In this document: positions 54,934 through 64,000 of the stretch, piece after piece
Numbering within the stretch: the stretch's first letter is position 1
How the letters are laid out: the number at the start of each line of letters is the position of its first letter
Assembly: GCA_016795465.1 (NCBI GenBank)
Contig: JAEUHK010000030.1
Span: 124,001-188,000, forward strand
Direction of reading: 5' to 3'
Length of the DNA: 64,000 nt
Origin: Verrucomicrobiaceae bacterium
GTDB taxonomy: Bacteria > Verrucomicrobiota > Verrucomicrobiia > Verrucomicrobiales > Verrucomicrobiaceae
The notes under the pieces: model-generated
Told to the model about the DNA's origin: nothing
The model's input: the letters and a program-made list of their open reading frames with translations, nothing else
The model's database searches: none
Program-made: the position numbers and the translations under genes

Positions 54934-56364
54934 ATGTTCTCCTCCCTCACCGAAAAACTCGAACTCGCCTTCAAGAAGCTCCGCGGCCAGGCCAAGATCA
55001 GCGAATCCAACGTCGCCGATGCCATGGAGGACATCCGCATGGCCCTGCTCGAGGCCGATGTCGATTTCAAGGTCGCCAAAGACCTCGTCACCACCGTGAA
55101 GACGCAGGCCGTCGGAGCCGAGGTGCTGCGCACCGTCTCGCCGGGGCAGCAGATCGTGAAAATCTTCCACGACGAGCTCGTGAAGATCCTCGGGGAGGCC
55201 GCGCCGCTCAGCCTCGATCCGCCGCAGCGCATCCTCATGACCGGCCTCAATGGCGCCGGCAAAACCACCACCTCCGCGAAGCTCGCCAACTGGCTCAAAA
55301 AACAAGGCAAACGCCCGCTGCTGCTCGCGCTCGATTTGTATCGCCCCGCCGCCATCCAGCAGCTCCAGGTGCTCGGCGGCCAGCTCGGCGTGCCCGTTTT
55401 CGCACCTGCTGCCGGTGAAACCGATCCCGTGAAGGCTGCCAAGGCCGCTCTCGAATGGTTGAAGGCCCAAGGCTCCGGCGTCGCCATCTTTGACACCGCT
55501 GGTCGTCAGGACCTCGATGAGGAATTGCTCGCCGAGCTCAAAAAAGTCCGCGAGATCGTGCAGCCGAGCGAAACCCTGCTCGTCGCCGATGCCGCCACCG
55601 GCCAGCAGGCCGTCAGCGTCGCGCAGAAGTTCAATGAAGCCGTCGGCATCACCGGCCTCATCATGACGAAGCTCGATGGCGATGCCCGTGGCGGTGCTTT
55701 GCTTTCGATGCGTCAGGTCACCGGACGTCCGGTGAAGTTCCTCGGTGTGGGCGAGAAGATCGAGCAGCTCGAAGTCTTCCACCCCGACCGCATGGCGCAG
55801 CGCATCCTCGACATGGGTGACGTGGTCAGCCTCGTCGAAAAAGCCGCGGAGGAGATCGACGAGAAGGAGGCCATGAAAATGGCCGAGCGCATGCAGAGCA
55901 ACAAATTCGACTTCAACGACATGCTCGCCCAGATGCGCATGATGAAGAAGCTCACCTCCGGCGGCGGCATCGGCGGCCTGCTCGGCATGCTGCCCGGCAT
56001 GAGCAAGATGAAGGACATGGTGAACAGCGACGACGCCGAGCGAAAAATGAAGCACACCGAGGCGCTCATCCTCTCGATGACGCCCAAAGAACGCTCCCGC
56101 CCCGAAATCATCAACGGCCAGCGCCGCAAGCGCATCTGCCAGGGTGCCGGACGCCCCGTCATGGAGATGAACCAGCTTCTGAAGCAGTTCGAGATGATGA
56201 AGAAGATGATGAAAAACCAGGGCGCCATGATGCAGATGGCCAGCGCCATGATGGGCGGCGGAGGCATGGGCGGAATGGGTGGCCTCGGAGGCCTGCTCGG
56301 CGGCCTCGGAGGCGGCGGCAAGATGCCCAAGCTGCCACCGGGAATGAAATTGCCGAAGTTTTGA
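54934..56364 (+). CDS. ffh: Signal recognition particle GTPase (Ffh)
   Basis: 476 residues. Binds signal sequences of nascent inner-membrane proteins and, with SRP RNA and FtsY, delivers ribosomes to the translocon. Seen: N domain (MFSSLTEKLELAFKKLRG), G domain with LMTGLNGAGKTTTSAKLANW, DTAGRQ and TKLDGDARGGALLSM, the FLGVGEKIEQLEVFHPDRMAQRILDMGD insertion/linker, and the M domain with GLLGMLPGMSKMKD, ERSRPEIINGQRRKRICQGAG and a Met/Gly-rich tail. In the P-loop the usual GxxGxGKTTT is GLNGAGKTTT. No SRP RNA was recognised nearby. The 20-bp gap to the next start suggests the downstream TA genes may be read through. Confidence 0.97.
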   Translation: MFSSLTEKLELAFKKLRGQAKISESNVADAMEDIRMALLEADVDFKVAKDLVTTVKTQAVGAEVLRTVSPGQQIVKIFHDELVKILGEAAPLSLDPPQRILMTGLNGAGKTTTSAKLANWLKKQGKRPLLLALDLYRPAAIQQLQVLGGQLGVPVFAPAAGETDPVKAAKAALEWLKAQGSGVAIFDTAGRQDLDEELLAELKKVREIVQPSETLLVADAATGQQAVSVAQKFNEAVGITGLIMTKLDGDARGGALLSMRQVTGRPVKFLGVGEKIEQLEVFHPDRMAQRILDMGDVVSLVEKAAEEIDEKEAMKMAERMQSNKFDFNDMLAQMRMMKKLTSGGGIGGLLGMLPGMSKMKDMVNSDDAERKMKHTEALILSMTPKERSRPEIINGQRRKRICQGAGRPVMEMNQLLKQFEMMKKMMKNQGAMMQMASAMMGGGGMGGMGGLGGLLGGLGGGGKMPKLPPGMKLPKF

Positions 56365-56384
56365 TCCTGTGCTCCCTTTCTCAC

Positions 56385-56639
56385 ATGACTGCGATCACTA
56401 GTGCCAAACTGCGCAAGAACCTGATGCAAACCCTGACCCGGGTGCGTGAGGACAGAGAGGCCGTCATTGTCGAGCATTCGACCGGAAGCGTCGTCATGAT
56501 CCCGCTGGAGGAGTATGAGTCCTTCTGCGAAACCGAGCATCAGCTCCGCTTTCCGGCGAATGTCGCCCATATCGAAAAGTCGCTTGGCCAGTTGGATGCG
56601 GGCTTGGGCAAGGAACGCACCCTGATCATGGACTCATGA
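56385..56639 (+). CDS. Antitoxin of the YefM/Phd family
   Basis: 84 residues from the ATG at 56385 (MTAITSAKLRKNLMQTLTRV). The YefM pattern is present: N-terminal DNA-binding segment, then REAVIVEHSTGSVVMIPLEEYESFCET. The C-terminal half (QLRFPANVAHIEKSLGQLDAG) should wrap the toxin. It lies 20 bp after ffh and its stop overlaps the toxin start by ATGA (56636-56639), the usual arrangement. The pair normally represses its own promoter; no separate operator is obvious, so read-through from ffh is possible. Confidence 0.9.
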   Translation: MTAITSAKLRKNLMQTLTRVREDREAVIVEHSTGSVVMIPLEEYESFCETEHQLRFPANVAHIEKSLGQLDAGLGKERTLIMDS

Positions 56640-56893
56640 ACCTGCTCTTTTCGGATGAAGCCTGGGCTGACTACCTGCACTGGCAGAACATGGATCGCAG
56701 GGCTTTGAAACGCATCAATGAGCTGATCAAGGACATCCAGAGAAGCCCGTTCATCGGCATCGGCAAACCCGAGCCGCTGAAACATCAGTTCGCTGGATTG
56801 TGGTCACGCCGGATCGATGGCGAGCATCGCTTGCTTTACCGCGTGAAGGACGACCGAGTTGAGATTGTCTCCTGCCGTCTGCACTACAAGTAA
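56636..56893 (+). CDS. mRNA interferase toxin YoeB/Txe family
   Basis: 85 residues, the family length. RelE-fold ribosome-dependent endoribonuclease. Seen: FSDEAWADYLHWQNMDRRALKRI, the conserved GKPEPLKHQFAGLWSRRIDGEH (catalytic Glu and Arg in family numbering) and CRLHYK at the end (catalytic His-Tyr). All key residues seem intact, so the module is likely active. Overlaps the antitoxin by 4 bp. Confidence 0.92.
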   Translation: MNLLFSDEAWADYLHWQNMDRRALKRINELIKDIQRSPFIGIGKPEPLKHQFAGLWSRRIDGEHRLLYRVKDDRVEIVSCRLHYK

Positions 56894-56992
56894 ACTGGGG
56901 TTATCGCAGCAAGGCCGGGCCGCAGCCCTGGTCCTCTTGTCAGCAAAAAAACCGTCGCAAAAGCCTCCACATTCGCCAAGGAAAGGGTTCTC

Positions 56993-57955
<963 letters not shown>

Positions 57956-58002
57956 AAATCGCTTGCAGGATCGGGCTGAACTTCGGCAGACTACGCTCCG
58001 TC

Positions 58003-58608
58003 ATGCGCACTTCACGATACGTCATCATCACTATGGCTTGCATGTTCTTCGGAGCTTGCACGAGCATAGGGTGGTTGGCCCTGCACCTCACGGGAAAGCC
58101 GCAGGTGTTTCGCTCACTGGCGAAAGTGGTGGTCGCCAGCCGCATGAATGTTCCAACAGGTGAGCCGGATCAGAAGTTCGACTTTTACGACACGATCATC
58201 GAAACGTTGGAGTCTACGGAACTGAATCGTGAAGCTGCGGAGCGTGTTCATGCCCTCCACCCGGAACTGAAGGTTTCGGGCGTCGAGATACGGGTGGTCC
58301 AGACCAAGGGTTCAGCCATCTTCAACGTTTTGGCCACGGGTTCAGAACCGAGGTACACACAGATTTTCCTCAATGCACTACTGGATGAGTTCATGACCAT
58401 TCGACAGCAGATAGCGGAGAAAGGGCGTGGCGAGTTCGGAAATATCCACATCCAGGAGCGAGCGACGACAGCAGCGGAGCATGTAGATGACTGGAAGATG
58501 CCGATCATGCTCGGCGGGCTGGGGGGCGGATTCTTGGGCCTATTGGTGGGAATCGTGGTGAGTCTTTTGGTAGGCTTGTTGGGACGCCCCAAGCAGCCGG
58601 AGCTTTGA
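58003..58608 (+). CDS. Wzz/Lnp-like chain-length protein (small)
   Basis: 201 residues from the ATG at 58003. Two membrane helices flank a periplasmic-type region: ~6-30 (YVIITMACMFFGACTSIGWL) and ~170-195 (IMLGGLGGGFLGLLVGIVVS). In between, TGSEPRYTQIFLNALLDEFM matches the Wzz/VpsN-type loop that occurs in polysaccharide co-polymerases. It is shorter than typical Wzz (about 300-380). Control of O-antigen or exopolysaccharide length is therefore an inference. It shares its direction with the Gfo/Idh gene. Confidence 0.68.
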   Translation: MRTSRYVIITMACMFFGACTSIGWLALHLTGKPQVFRSLAKVVVASRMNVPTGEPDQKFDFYDTIIETLESTELNREAAERVHALHPELKVSGVEIRVVQTKGSAIFNVLATGSEPRYTQIFLNALLDEFMTIRQQIAEKGRGEFGNIHIQERATTAAEHVDDWKMPIMLGGLGGGFLGLLVGIVVSLLVGLLGRPKQPEL

Positions 58609-58646
58609 GCCCCCCTTGGCAAAGGGCTGATACTCAGCCTCCCGCC

Positions 58647-60812
58647 TCACTGCACGAACAGGAACTGGGCACCGGTGATCAAAGCGTGAAGCACATCACC
58701 GACGGCCTTTTCACCGCGTTCGGTGCTTACTTGCTTCAAGATGGCCTTCTCATCGGCGGTGGGCTCACGGCTCAAAAGAGCGGTGTAAACCGTTTCGAGC
58801 TTCTCATCCGTCGTCGAGGCACCTTGCAGGCTTTGCGAGAGCTTTGACACGGGGCTGGTAAGCGCATCGAGCACGGGGCCGTTGATCAGTGCGAGGGCCT
58901 GCGGGACCGAAGCATCGGTGCTGGCGTTCTCGATCAGTTCGCGATCACTCTGGCCAAAGGTGCGAAGGAAGGTGCCCGCCCTGGCAGGGCTCTGCTGCTC
59001 GGAGGCGCGGGAGACCAGGGTGAGGCCGTCCTTGCCGCTCGCCTTGCCAGCGTTCTTCATGAATTCACGACGCTGCTCCTTCGTCATGCTTGCGAGCACT
59101 TTTGGGTCGATCTGCGGGCGCTTGGGCGTGTCCTGCTTGGCTTTGTAGCCCTGGCGCAGGTCCGCAGCCCGATCTTCACCGACGAGGGCAATGAGAAAAT
59201 CACGCTCGGTCTGTTTACGAAGCTGCTGGGCCTCGCGGCTGATGGCATTCGCGTCGATGCTGCCCTCCGTTCCGCTCTTTTTCGCCTCAGCGAGCTGTTT
59301 TTGCATGTCGGCGAGCTTTTGGCGATTCGCCTCCAAACGGTCGGAATTCTCGCGAGCGATGTCGATGATACCTTCCGCGCCTTTGTCACGGATCGTGCCG
59401 AGAAACATCGCCAGATCATCGAGATACTGGTGAAGGCGCACATTGTCGTCATCGACCGCGTCATCCATGTTTCCACGGGTGAGGGTGACGAGGCTGTCCC
59501 AGATCTGCTCGGCGCTCATGCGGCGGAGGACAGGGCCGGTGAAGTGATAAACCTCACCCGCAGGCACTTCCTGCGTGGTGGCGGCACGTTGATAAGCATC
59601 GGTGTTGTAGAGCACGCGGAGGAAGTCCTTCAGCGCATACTTCTTCTCGATCATGAGCTGCGTGAGGTAGTCCATTAGCGCGGGATTGCTGGCCACGGTG
59701 CTGTCCGTCATCTGGTCCACCGGCTCGATGAGGCCGAGGCCGAATGCCTTCTTCCACATGCGGTTCGCGATGACGGTGGTGAAACGCGGATTCTCCGGGC
59801 TGGTCATCCATCCAGCAAAGGTCTCGATGGTGCTCTCGCCTTCCTTCACCGGGGCCGCCGGGCCAAACATGGCCTTCGGCTCCACTTTGTCGCCGGGCTT
59901 GGCGTTGGTGTATTTGTAGTCATGCGGCAAGGCGGGCAGTTTTCCTTCCTGCCACTCGGCGCTGGTGTAGCGCAGCGGCTTCATCACATCCTGCATGGAT
60001 TGTTTGATCTTTTGCAGGTCCTCGCGGCTGACCTCAGAAACAGCCGACTTCTTGTCCTTCTGGAACTTGGCGAGGTATTCCTTGCGCTCTTTTTTGTCCA
60101 TGTTCTTGAGCGCGGCCTTGTCGATCTCCGGGCCTTGCGCCTTCTTCTGGAAGAAGTCATAGCTCTTCGACTTGGTGTTCATGCCCCAGGTGAAGGCGGC
60201 CATGTGGTAGTAGTCCATCTGCGTCCACTTGTCGAAGGGGTGGTCGTGGCACTGGGCGCAGACGATGCTGGTGCCAAGGAAGACCTGCACGGTGTAGGCG
60301 AGGTGGTCGAGTTTGTTCTCATCACGCTGCCAGAAGCCGATGCTGCCGCTGTCCCACACACCGCCATCGGTGGTGAGGAGATTGCGCACCATCTGGTCGT
60401 AGGGCGTGTTCGCGTGGAGTTGCTTCTTGAGCCATTCCTCGTAGGCCTCGGCGGTCAGGCGGCCTTTCACGTTGTCCGAGAGGCGCAGCACATCGGCCCA
60501 GTAATTGAACATGTGGCTGGTGTGCCCGGTGGAGCCAAGAAGGCTATCGATGAGCTTCGCGCGCTTGTCGGGATCGCTGGACTTCAGGTAGCTCTGCGTC
60601 TCCTCGACGCTCGGGATGCGCCCGACGATGTCGAGGTAAAGACGGCGCACGAGCACCTCCTCGCTCGCGGCTGGATTCGGCTGCACACCGGCCTTCTGCC
60701 AGCCCTGGGCGAGCAATTCATCGATCTTCCGGCTCTCCGGCAGGCTCGCGGCCTGAAGGCTGGCGAAACCGAGGGCGAGAAGCAGGGCGGAACTGAGGCA
60801 AAACGCGTTCAT
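58647..60812 (-). CDS. DUF1549/DUF1553 secreted protein
   Basis: 721 residues from the ATG at 60812, with signal peptide (MNAFCLSSALLLALGFASL). DUF1549 features: LVRRLYLDIVGRIPSVEETQSYL and YWADVLRLSDNVKGR. A CAQCHDHPFDKWTQMDYYHMAA site, CxxCH-like as in PSCyt2. DUF1553 features: FAGWMTSPENPRFTTVIANRMW and ALKDFLRVLYNTDAYQR. Unlike the protein at 13064, it lacks the N-terminal PSCyt1 cytochrome domain. It follows the beta-propeller gene on the same strand (51 bp). A charged, coiled-coil-like insertion (RLEANRQKLADMQKQLAE) lies in the C-terminal half. Confidence 0.88.
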   Translation of the reverse strand: MNAFCLSSALLLALGFASLQAASLPESRKIDELLAQGWQKAGVQPNPAASEEVLVRRLYLDIVGRIPSVEETQSYLKSSDPDKRAKLIDSLLGSTGHTSHMFNYWADVLRLSDNVKGRLTAEAYEEWLKKQLHANTPYDQMVRNLLTTDGGVWDSGSIGFWQRDENKLDHLAYTVQVFLGTSIVCAQCHDHPFDKWTQMDYYHMAAFTWGMNTKSKSYDFFQKKAQGPEIDKAALKNMDKKERKEYLAKFQKDKKSAVSEVSREDLQKIKQSMQDVMKPLRYTSAEWQEGKLPALPHDYKYTNAKPGDKVEPKAMFGPAAPVKEGESTIETFAGWMTSPENPRFTTVIANRMWKKAFGLGLIEPVDQMTDSTVASNPALMDYLTQLMIEKKYALKDFLRVLYNTDAYQRAATTQEVPAGEVYHFTGPVLRRMSAEQIWDSLVTLTRGNMDDAVDDDNVRLHQYLDDLAMFLGTIRDKGAEGIIDIARENSDRLEANRQKLADMQKQLAEAKKSGTEGSIDANAISREAQQLRKQTERDFLIALVGEDRAADLRQGYKAKQDTPKRPQIDPKVLASMTKEQRREFMKNAGKASGKDGLTLVSRASEQQSPARAGTFLRTFGQSDRELIENASTDASVPQALALINGPVLDALTSPVSKLSQSLQGASTTDEKLETVYTALLSREPTADEKAILKQVSTERGEKAVGDVLHALITGAQFLFVQ

Positions 60813-60863
60813 GCCCGCCGAAACGACGCGGGCCGGGGCTTCTTGCCGGAACTTCCGCACCGA

Positions 60864-62084
60864 TCACGGCTTCGGCTTCAAAAACAGCACCTCCGCCCGC
60901 TCGATCCAGCCTTTGCGCAGGTCCATGCGGAACCACCCGTCACTGTTCTTCCGGTTGATGCGGCAGCCGCTGCGAGCGCCAAACTCCTTCAGGTCATACT
61001 GCGCCCAGGTTTTGCCCTTGTCGCCGGACCAGATGATGCCGCAGCCATACGGCGAGGCCGGGGCGCAGTGCGTGGCGACAAAGACGCCGTCCTCGTAAAG
61101 CATGTTCGCCGACTCGTAGCCCGGATTGAAGAGCATCGTGTGCTTGGACGTGTCCGTGATGTCATTCGGATCGCACATGAAAATGCCGCGGTCATAGCGG
61201 TTGGCCAAGGCGAGGCCGTTCGCATCGGCGATCCAGTAACATTGGCCGTCGATGAAGTTGATGCCGCCGCACTTGAAGCGGGAGTTCGAGTTCACGCTGA
61301 TCACATGCTTCCAGTCCCAACGGTCTGCCGCCGCATCGTAAGTGCCACGGAGCCAGTGAACCTCATTCCCATGCCCGCGGTCGATGTCGCCCGTGACGGC
61401 GTAAAAGGCGTTCTCCGTCGGGTTGTAGGTCACGTTGTGGATGTGGCGGGCGATGAGCTTGTTCTCGGGATTGCCGAGCATCGGGTCCTCCGGCTTCGAG
61501 CCCTTCTGCTGGAACTTCGGATTCTGGCCAAAGGCATAGGCCAGCTTCACCGTCTCGCCGCTGTCGGTGGAATAGTAAATGTTCACCGGCACCGCGCCGC
61601 CGAGCACGTTGCAGTAGTTCCCCCACACCAGCATTTCCTTCCCGCCGACCTCGAAGCAGTGCTCGCCATCGAGCGAATGGAAATACCAGCCCGGGTTTTT
61701 CGAGTCCACCGGCGTGTGCGGACGATACTCACCGCCCTCCGGCCGCCTCACGATGATCTCGCGGTGCGTCTTGAGATTGTCCGTGCTCAGGAAAAGCCGC
61801 TCCCGCGTGGCGAAGAGCACGTTTCCATTCTTCAACAGCACACTGAAGGTGATGTCCTGTGCTGCCGCGAACTCCGCCACATGCGGCCACGTCTTCCCGC
61901 AATCCTCAGACAGCATTATCTTCGTGCCGAGGAAGGCAAACATGCGGTTGTCCCGCTGCGTGTCCACATACGGCTCGTCCGGTGTGGGCAGCCGGTATTT
62001 GAAATGCTCATTCTCCCCCTCGATGGCGGCTGGTGCGATGGTGGCGAGAATGAGGGGCAGCAGAGCGAGGGGCAGTGATTTCAT
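60864..62084 (-). CDS. Secreted sialidase-like (BNR/beta-propeller) protein
   Basis: 406 residues from the ATG at 62084, with signal peptide (MKSLPLALLPLILATIAPAA). Repeated Ser/Asp-box-like units (KIMLSEDCGKTWPHVAEF, YYSTDSGETVKLAY, IIWSGDKGKTWAQYDL) suggest a propeller of about six blades as in sialidases and exo-alpha enzymes. Catalytic Arg triad and Asp/Glu of sialidases cannot be fixed by eye. It is on the same strand as, and upstream of, the DUF1553 gene, and may be co-transcribed with it for polysaccharide use. Confidence 0.75.
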   Translation of the reverse strand: MKSLPLALLPLILATIAPAAIEGENEHFKYRLPTPDEPYVDTQRDNRMFAFLGTKIMLSEDCGKTWPHVAEFAAAQDITFSVLLKNGNVLFATRERLFLSTDNLKTHREIIVRRPEGGEYRPHTPVDSKNPGWYFHSLDGEHCFEVGGKEMLVWGNYCNVLGGAVPVNIYYSTDSGETVKLAYAFGQNPKFQQKGSKPEDPMLGNPENKLIARHIHNVTYNPTENAFYAVTGDIDRGHGNEVHWLRGTYDAAADRWDWKHVISVNSNSRFKCGGINFIDGQCYWIADANGLALANRYDRGIFMCDPNDITDTSKHTMLFNPGYESANMLYEDGVFVATHCAPASPYGCGIIWSGDKGKTWAQYDLKEFGARSGCRINRKNSDGWFRMDLRKGWIERAEVLFLKPKP

Positions 62085-62115
62085 GCTACCATCCAAACGG
62101 GGCAGCCCCGCCCTC

Positions 62116-63234
62116 TCATTCGTCCTCGTCGTCAAACACGATGCATGTCTTCGACGTCTCCTGACCGCGGAGACGTGTGTCACCAAAGCGCATCGTGAGC
62201 TCCTGGGTCTTGATCTGGCAGGCCTCGGAAATGGCATCGCACAGGCCTTTCGAGTGGGAGACAATAATGATCTGCGATTCCTTCGCGGCGTGGGCGACCA
62301 ACGTGGCCAGCGCTGGATACACCGACTCATTCAAGCTCGTTTCCGGCTCGTTCAAGACCAGCAGCGGCGGTGGCCGCGGACTGCACAAGACCGCCGCGAG
62401 GCAGATGAACTGCAGCGTGCCATCCGAGATCTCATGCCCCGCCAGCGGACGCGGCAGCGTGTGGGCATGCCAGGCGAGGTGAAACCAATCACCGGTGCCG
62501 ATGCTGAGACTCGCACCGGGAAAGGCCTGCTCGATAGCCTCGCGCAAAACATGCCCCTGAACGGTTTCAAAGATGGTCTGAAGCACCGCCGGAAGATTCG
62601 AGGCATCCTCCGCGAGCACCGGCGACCAGTAACCACGGACCGGCTTGCGGGCCGGCGCATCCGCATCGGTCCTCATCGAGTGGTAAAAGCGCCACCGCTC
62701 CAGGCAGAGACGCGCCTCCAGCACCTTTGGGTAGTTTTGCAGATCACGCACCAGTGTCAGCATCGACTCTGAGGAGCCGAGCGACTCGCCGACCTGCGTC
62801 ATCACACCTTTCGCACCCGCCATGCGCACGAGCGGGCCTTTGCGCCGTGCCAGCAAACGGCCGCATGCACGCAGTTCCTCAAGTTTGATGTCGGGATCGA
62901 GCCTGAAGGCCGTCTCATCGCCCGGCGCGGAAGGCATCAGGCCGCACTCAAAGCCCAGCTCAAAATCTTCGCTGACGACCTCGGCGGAAAAAGCCGTCAG
63001 ACGTGCGTGCTCATTGTTTCCCGTCCATAGCAGGCTCCGCATGCCGCCCTCCGTCGCCACCGCCTGAGCAAACTCTCCCCTGGCAAGTGAAGAGATCAGC
63101 CGCAGCCCCCGATAGACGTTTGTTTTGCCCACGCCGTTCTCGCCACGCAGCAGCGTAACACGCCCCAAGCGCAACCGCAGGTCCCGCAGCGAGCGATAGC
63201 CAGAAAGCCTCACCGATTTAATCATACGAACCAT
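62116..63234 (-). CDS. AAA/ABC-type ATPase, RecF/AAA_21-like
   Basis: 372 residues. Walker A GENGVGKTN (about 30-38) follows the RecF-type start IKSVRLSGYRSLRDLRLRLG. The ABC-like signature region is HEISDGTLQFICLAAVL and Walker B is LLVLNEPETSLNESVYPAL. A switch-type His is in IIIVSHSKGL. The middle (~75-240) is a less conserved lid. AAA_21/OLD-like ATPases serve in DNA repair, phage defence and plasmid systems; no nuclease partner is adjacent, so no role is assigned. ATG at 63234 or 63225. It is 31 bp upstream of the propeller gene, on the same strand. Confidence 0.82.
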   Translation of the reverse strand: MVRMIKSVRLSGYRSLRDLRLRLGRVTLLRGENGVGKTNVYRGLRLISSLARGEFAQAVATEGGMRSLLWTGNNEHARLTAFSAEVVSEDFELGFECGLMPSAPGDETAFRLDPDIKLEELRACGRLLARRKGPLVRMAGAKGVMTQVGESLGSSESMLTLVRDLQNYPKVLEARLCLERWRFYHSMRTDADAPARKPVRGYWSPVLAEDASNLPAVLQTIFETVQGHVLREAIEQAFPGASLSIGTGDWFHLAWHAHTLPRPLAGHEISDGTLQFICLAAVLCSPRPPPLLVLNEPETSLNESVYPALATLVAHAAKESQIIIVSHSKGLCDAISEACQIKTQELTMRFGDTRLRGQETSKTCIVFDDEDE

Positions 63235-63329
63235 ACAAGCGGGTGCGTCGGCAGTGTCCAGAGAGCGTTTTCAGATCGAGTTCCGGTCGGCCTCTGGCAG
63301 AGTCGCACGCTTTGAGCCGTATCACCACC

Positions 63330-64000
63330 ATGCTCCGCCCTCTCGCTCTTCTTCTCGCCACTTCGTCGCTCACCGCCGCTGAGAAAACGCTGCCGTTTTG
63401 GGATCTCGCGCGTTGGGATGCTTGGAACAACGCGGAACTCGTCCAGACCACGCCGGAGGCGGTCGCGGCGGGGACTTACACCGATCCGCAGTTCCCGGAT
63501 GCGTCGATGGTGTTTCCGTCGGTGTGGCGGGATGCGGCGAGTGGCCACTGGCGCATGATTTACTCGATCAAATGGAGTCCGTTCACGATCATGGCCGCGC
63601 AGAGCGAGGATGGCATCGCGTGGAAGCCGCGGCCGGTGCCGGATGCGCAGCCGGAGGGCGGAAAGCTCGCGCCGCATCATGTGTTCACCTTCACGCATGG
63701 ACAGGGCAGCGGCGTGTATCACGATCCCGTCGCGGCGGATGGCTTTCCCTTTAAAATGTTCGGCCGGCAGGACCCGGACGCGGTGTTTGAGCAGGCGCTC
63801 GCCGACCCGAAGCATCGCTGGCACGACATCGCGAAGCGCGAGGGCAAGAAGCGCTACATGAGCATGGCCGCCACGCTCGTCTCGAAGGACGGGCTGCACT
63901 GGCAGGTGAAAAAGGATGGCGATTGGGCCACCGATGATTGGTCGCCGGAGCCACCAGTGTTTTGCTTCTTTCGCGAGAGCGATCTCACGCACGTCCTCAC
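63330..64000 (+). CDS. Secreted glycosyl hydrolase-like protein (partial)
   Basis: About 223 codons are present from the ATG at 63330, open to the window end. Signal peptide MLRPLALLLATSSLTAAE. The body contains FPSVWRDAASGHWRMIYSIKW and MAATLVSKDGLHWQVKKDG, a pattern common to five-bladed propeller (GH43/GH32-like) secreted proteins. Catalytic acids cannot be recognised from this part. It is divergent from the AAA ATPase gene (about 95 bp). The C-terminus is missing. Confidence 0.7.
   Translation, partial: MLRPLALLLATSSLTAAEKTLPFWDLARWDAWNNAELVQTTPEAVAAGTYTDPQFPDASMVFPSVWRDAASGHWRMIYSIKWSPFTIMAAQSEDGIAWKPRPVPDAQPEGGKLAPHHVFTFTHGQGSGVYHDPVAADGFPFKMFGRQDPDAVFEQALADPKHRWHDIAKREGKKRYMSMAATLVSKDGLHWQVKKDGDWATDDWSPEPPVFCFFRESDLTHVL

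Noticed and set aside
59922..62078. Long plus-strand frame (~718 codons) opposite the DUF1553 and propeller genes
   Set aside because: Antisense to two genes with signal peptides and domain motifs.

Overview
The window looks like chromosome of a Gram-negative member of the Verrucomicrobiota, most likely Verrucomicrobiaceae (Prosthecobacter/Verrucomicrobium-like). This is inferred from gene content: several secreted DUF1501, DUF1549/DUF1553 and DUF1080 proteins of the planctomycete/verrucomicrobial type, a meso-DAP peptidoglycan cluster, an LPS gene (lpxD), and many Tat-type and lipoprotein signals on GC-rich genes. No 16S rRNA is present, so the placement is not proven.

Layout. 1-8288 (minus): division and cell-wall operon rsmH-ftsL-ftsI-murE-murF-mraY-murD, running off the left edge, with a candidate promoter at 8472-8501. 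8812-20640: a lysine/alanine/proline-rich protein, a secreted sugar isomerase-like protein, a DUF1553-DUF1080-DUF1501 operon, a 3-hydroxyisobutyrate dehydrogenase-like protein, a heme c protein, lpxD and small envelope proteins. 20641-25021: an accessory island with a 41-bp tandem array, two copies of a ~590-bp composite repeat on either side of a frameshifted kinase-like gene, a small AT-rich gene, and a TIR-like gene 6 bp after ileS. 25028-40086: ileS, an ECF sigma/anti-sigma pair, an RsmA-Nudix fusion, tatC, a Nudix hydrolase, a second kinase-like gene with a frame change, fabD, an alpha/beta hydrolase, an amidase and a class A PBP. 40190-47833: tRNA-Pro, a YbjN-like protein, DUF3160, a MEMO-CapA fusion, a PH-domain protein and a sensor kinase. 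47872-64000: two AT-rich hypotheticals, a DUF1501 protein, a glycosyltransferase, a PHP phosphatase, a membrane spermidine synthase-like protein, ffh, a YefM/YoeB toxin-antitoxin pair, a Gfo/Idh oxidoreductase, a Wzz-like protein, a DUF1549/DUF1553 protein, a beta-propeller, an AAA ATPase and a partial secreted hydrolase-like gene.

The most unusual signal is not one gene but a recurring DNA architecture. At many places there are imperfect hairpins whose arms are built of tandem words of about 7-14 bp, or half-elements with only one arm. The words differ from site to site but the design is the same. They fill the only two loose junctions of the cell-wall operon, make up the large composite repeats, supply a stop codon (31521-31578), lie in frame inside ileS (25758-25853) and a cytochrome gene (14792-14836), and encode the start codon and export signal of a histidine kinase (45736-45852). 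The second candidate of interest is the TIR-like gene (23705-25021) in the repeat island, a possible defence gene.
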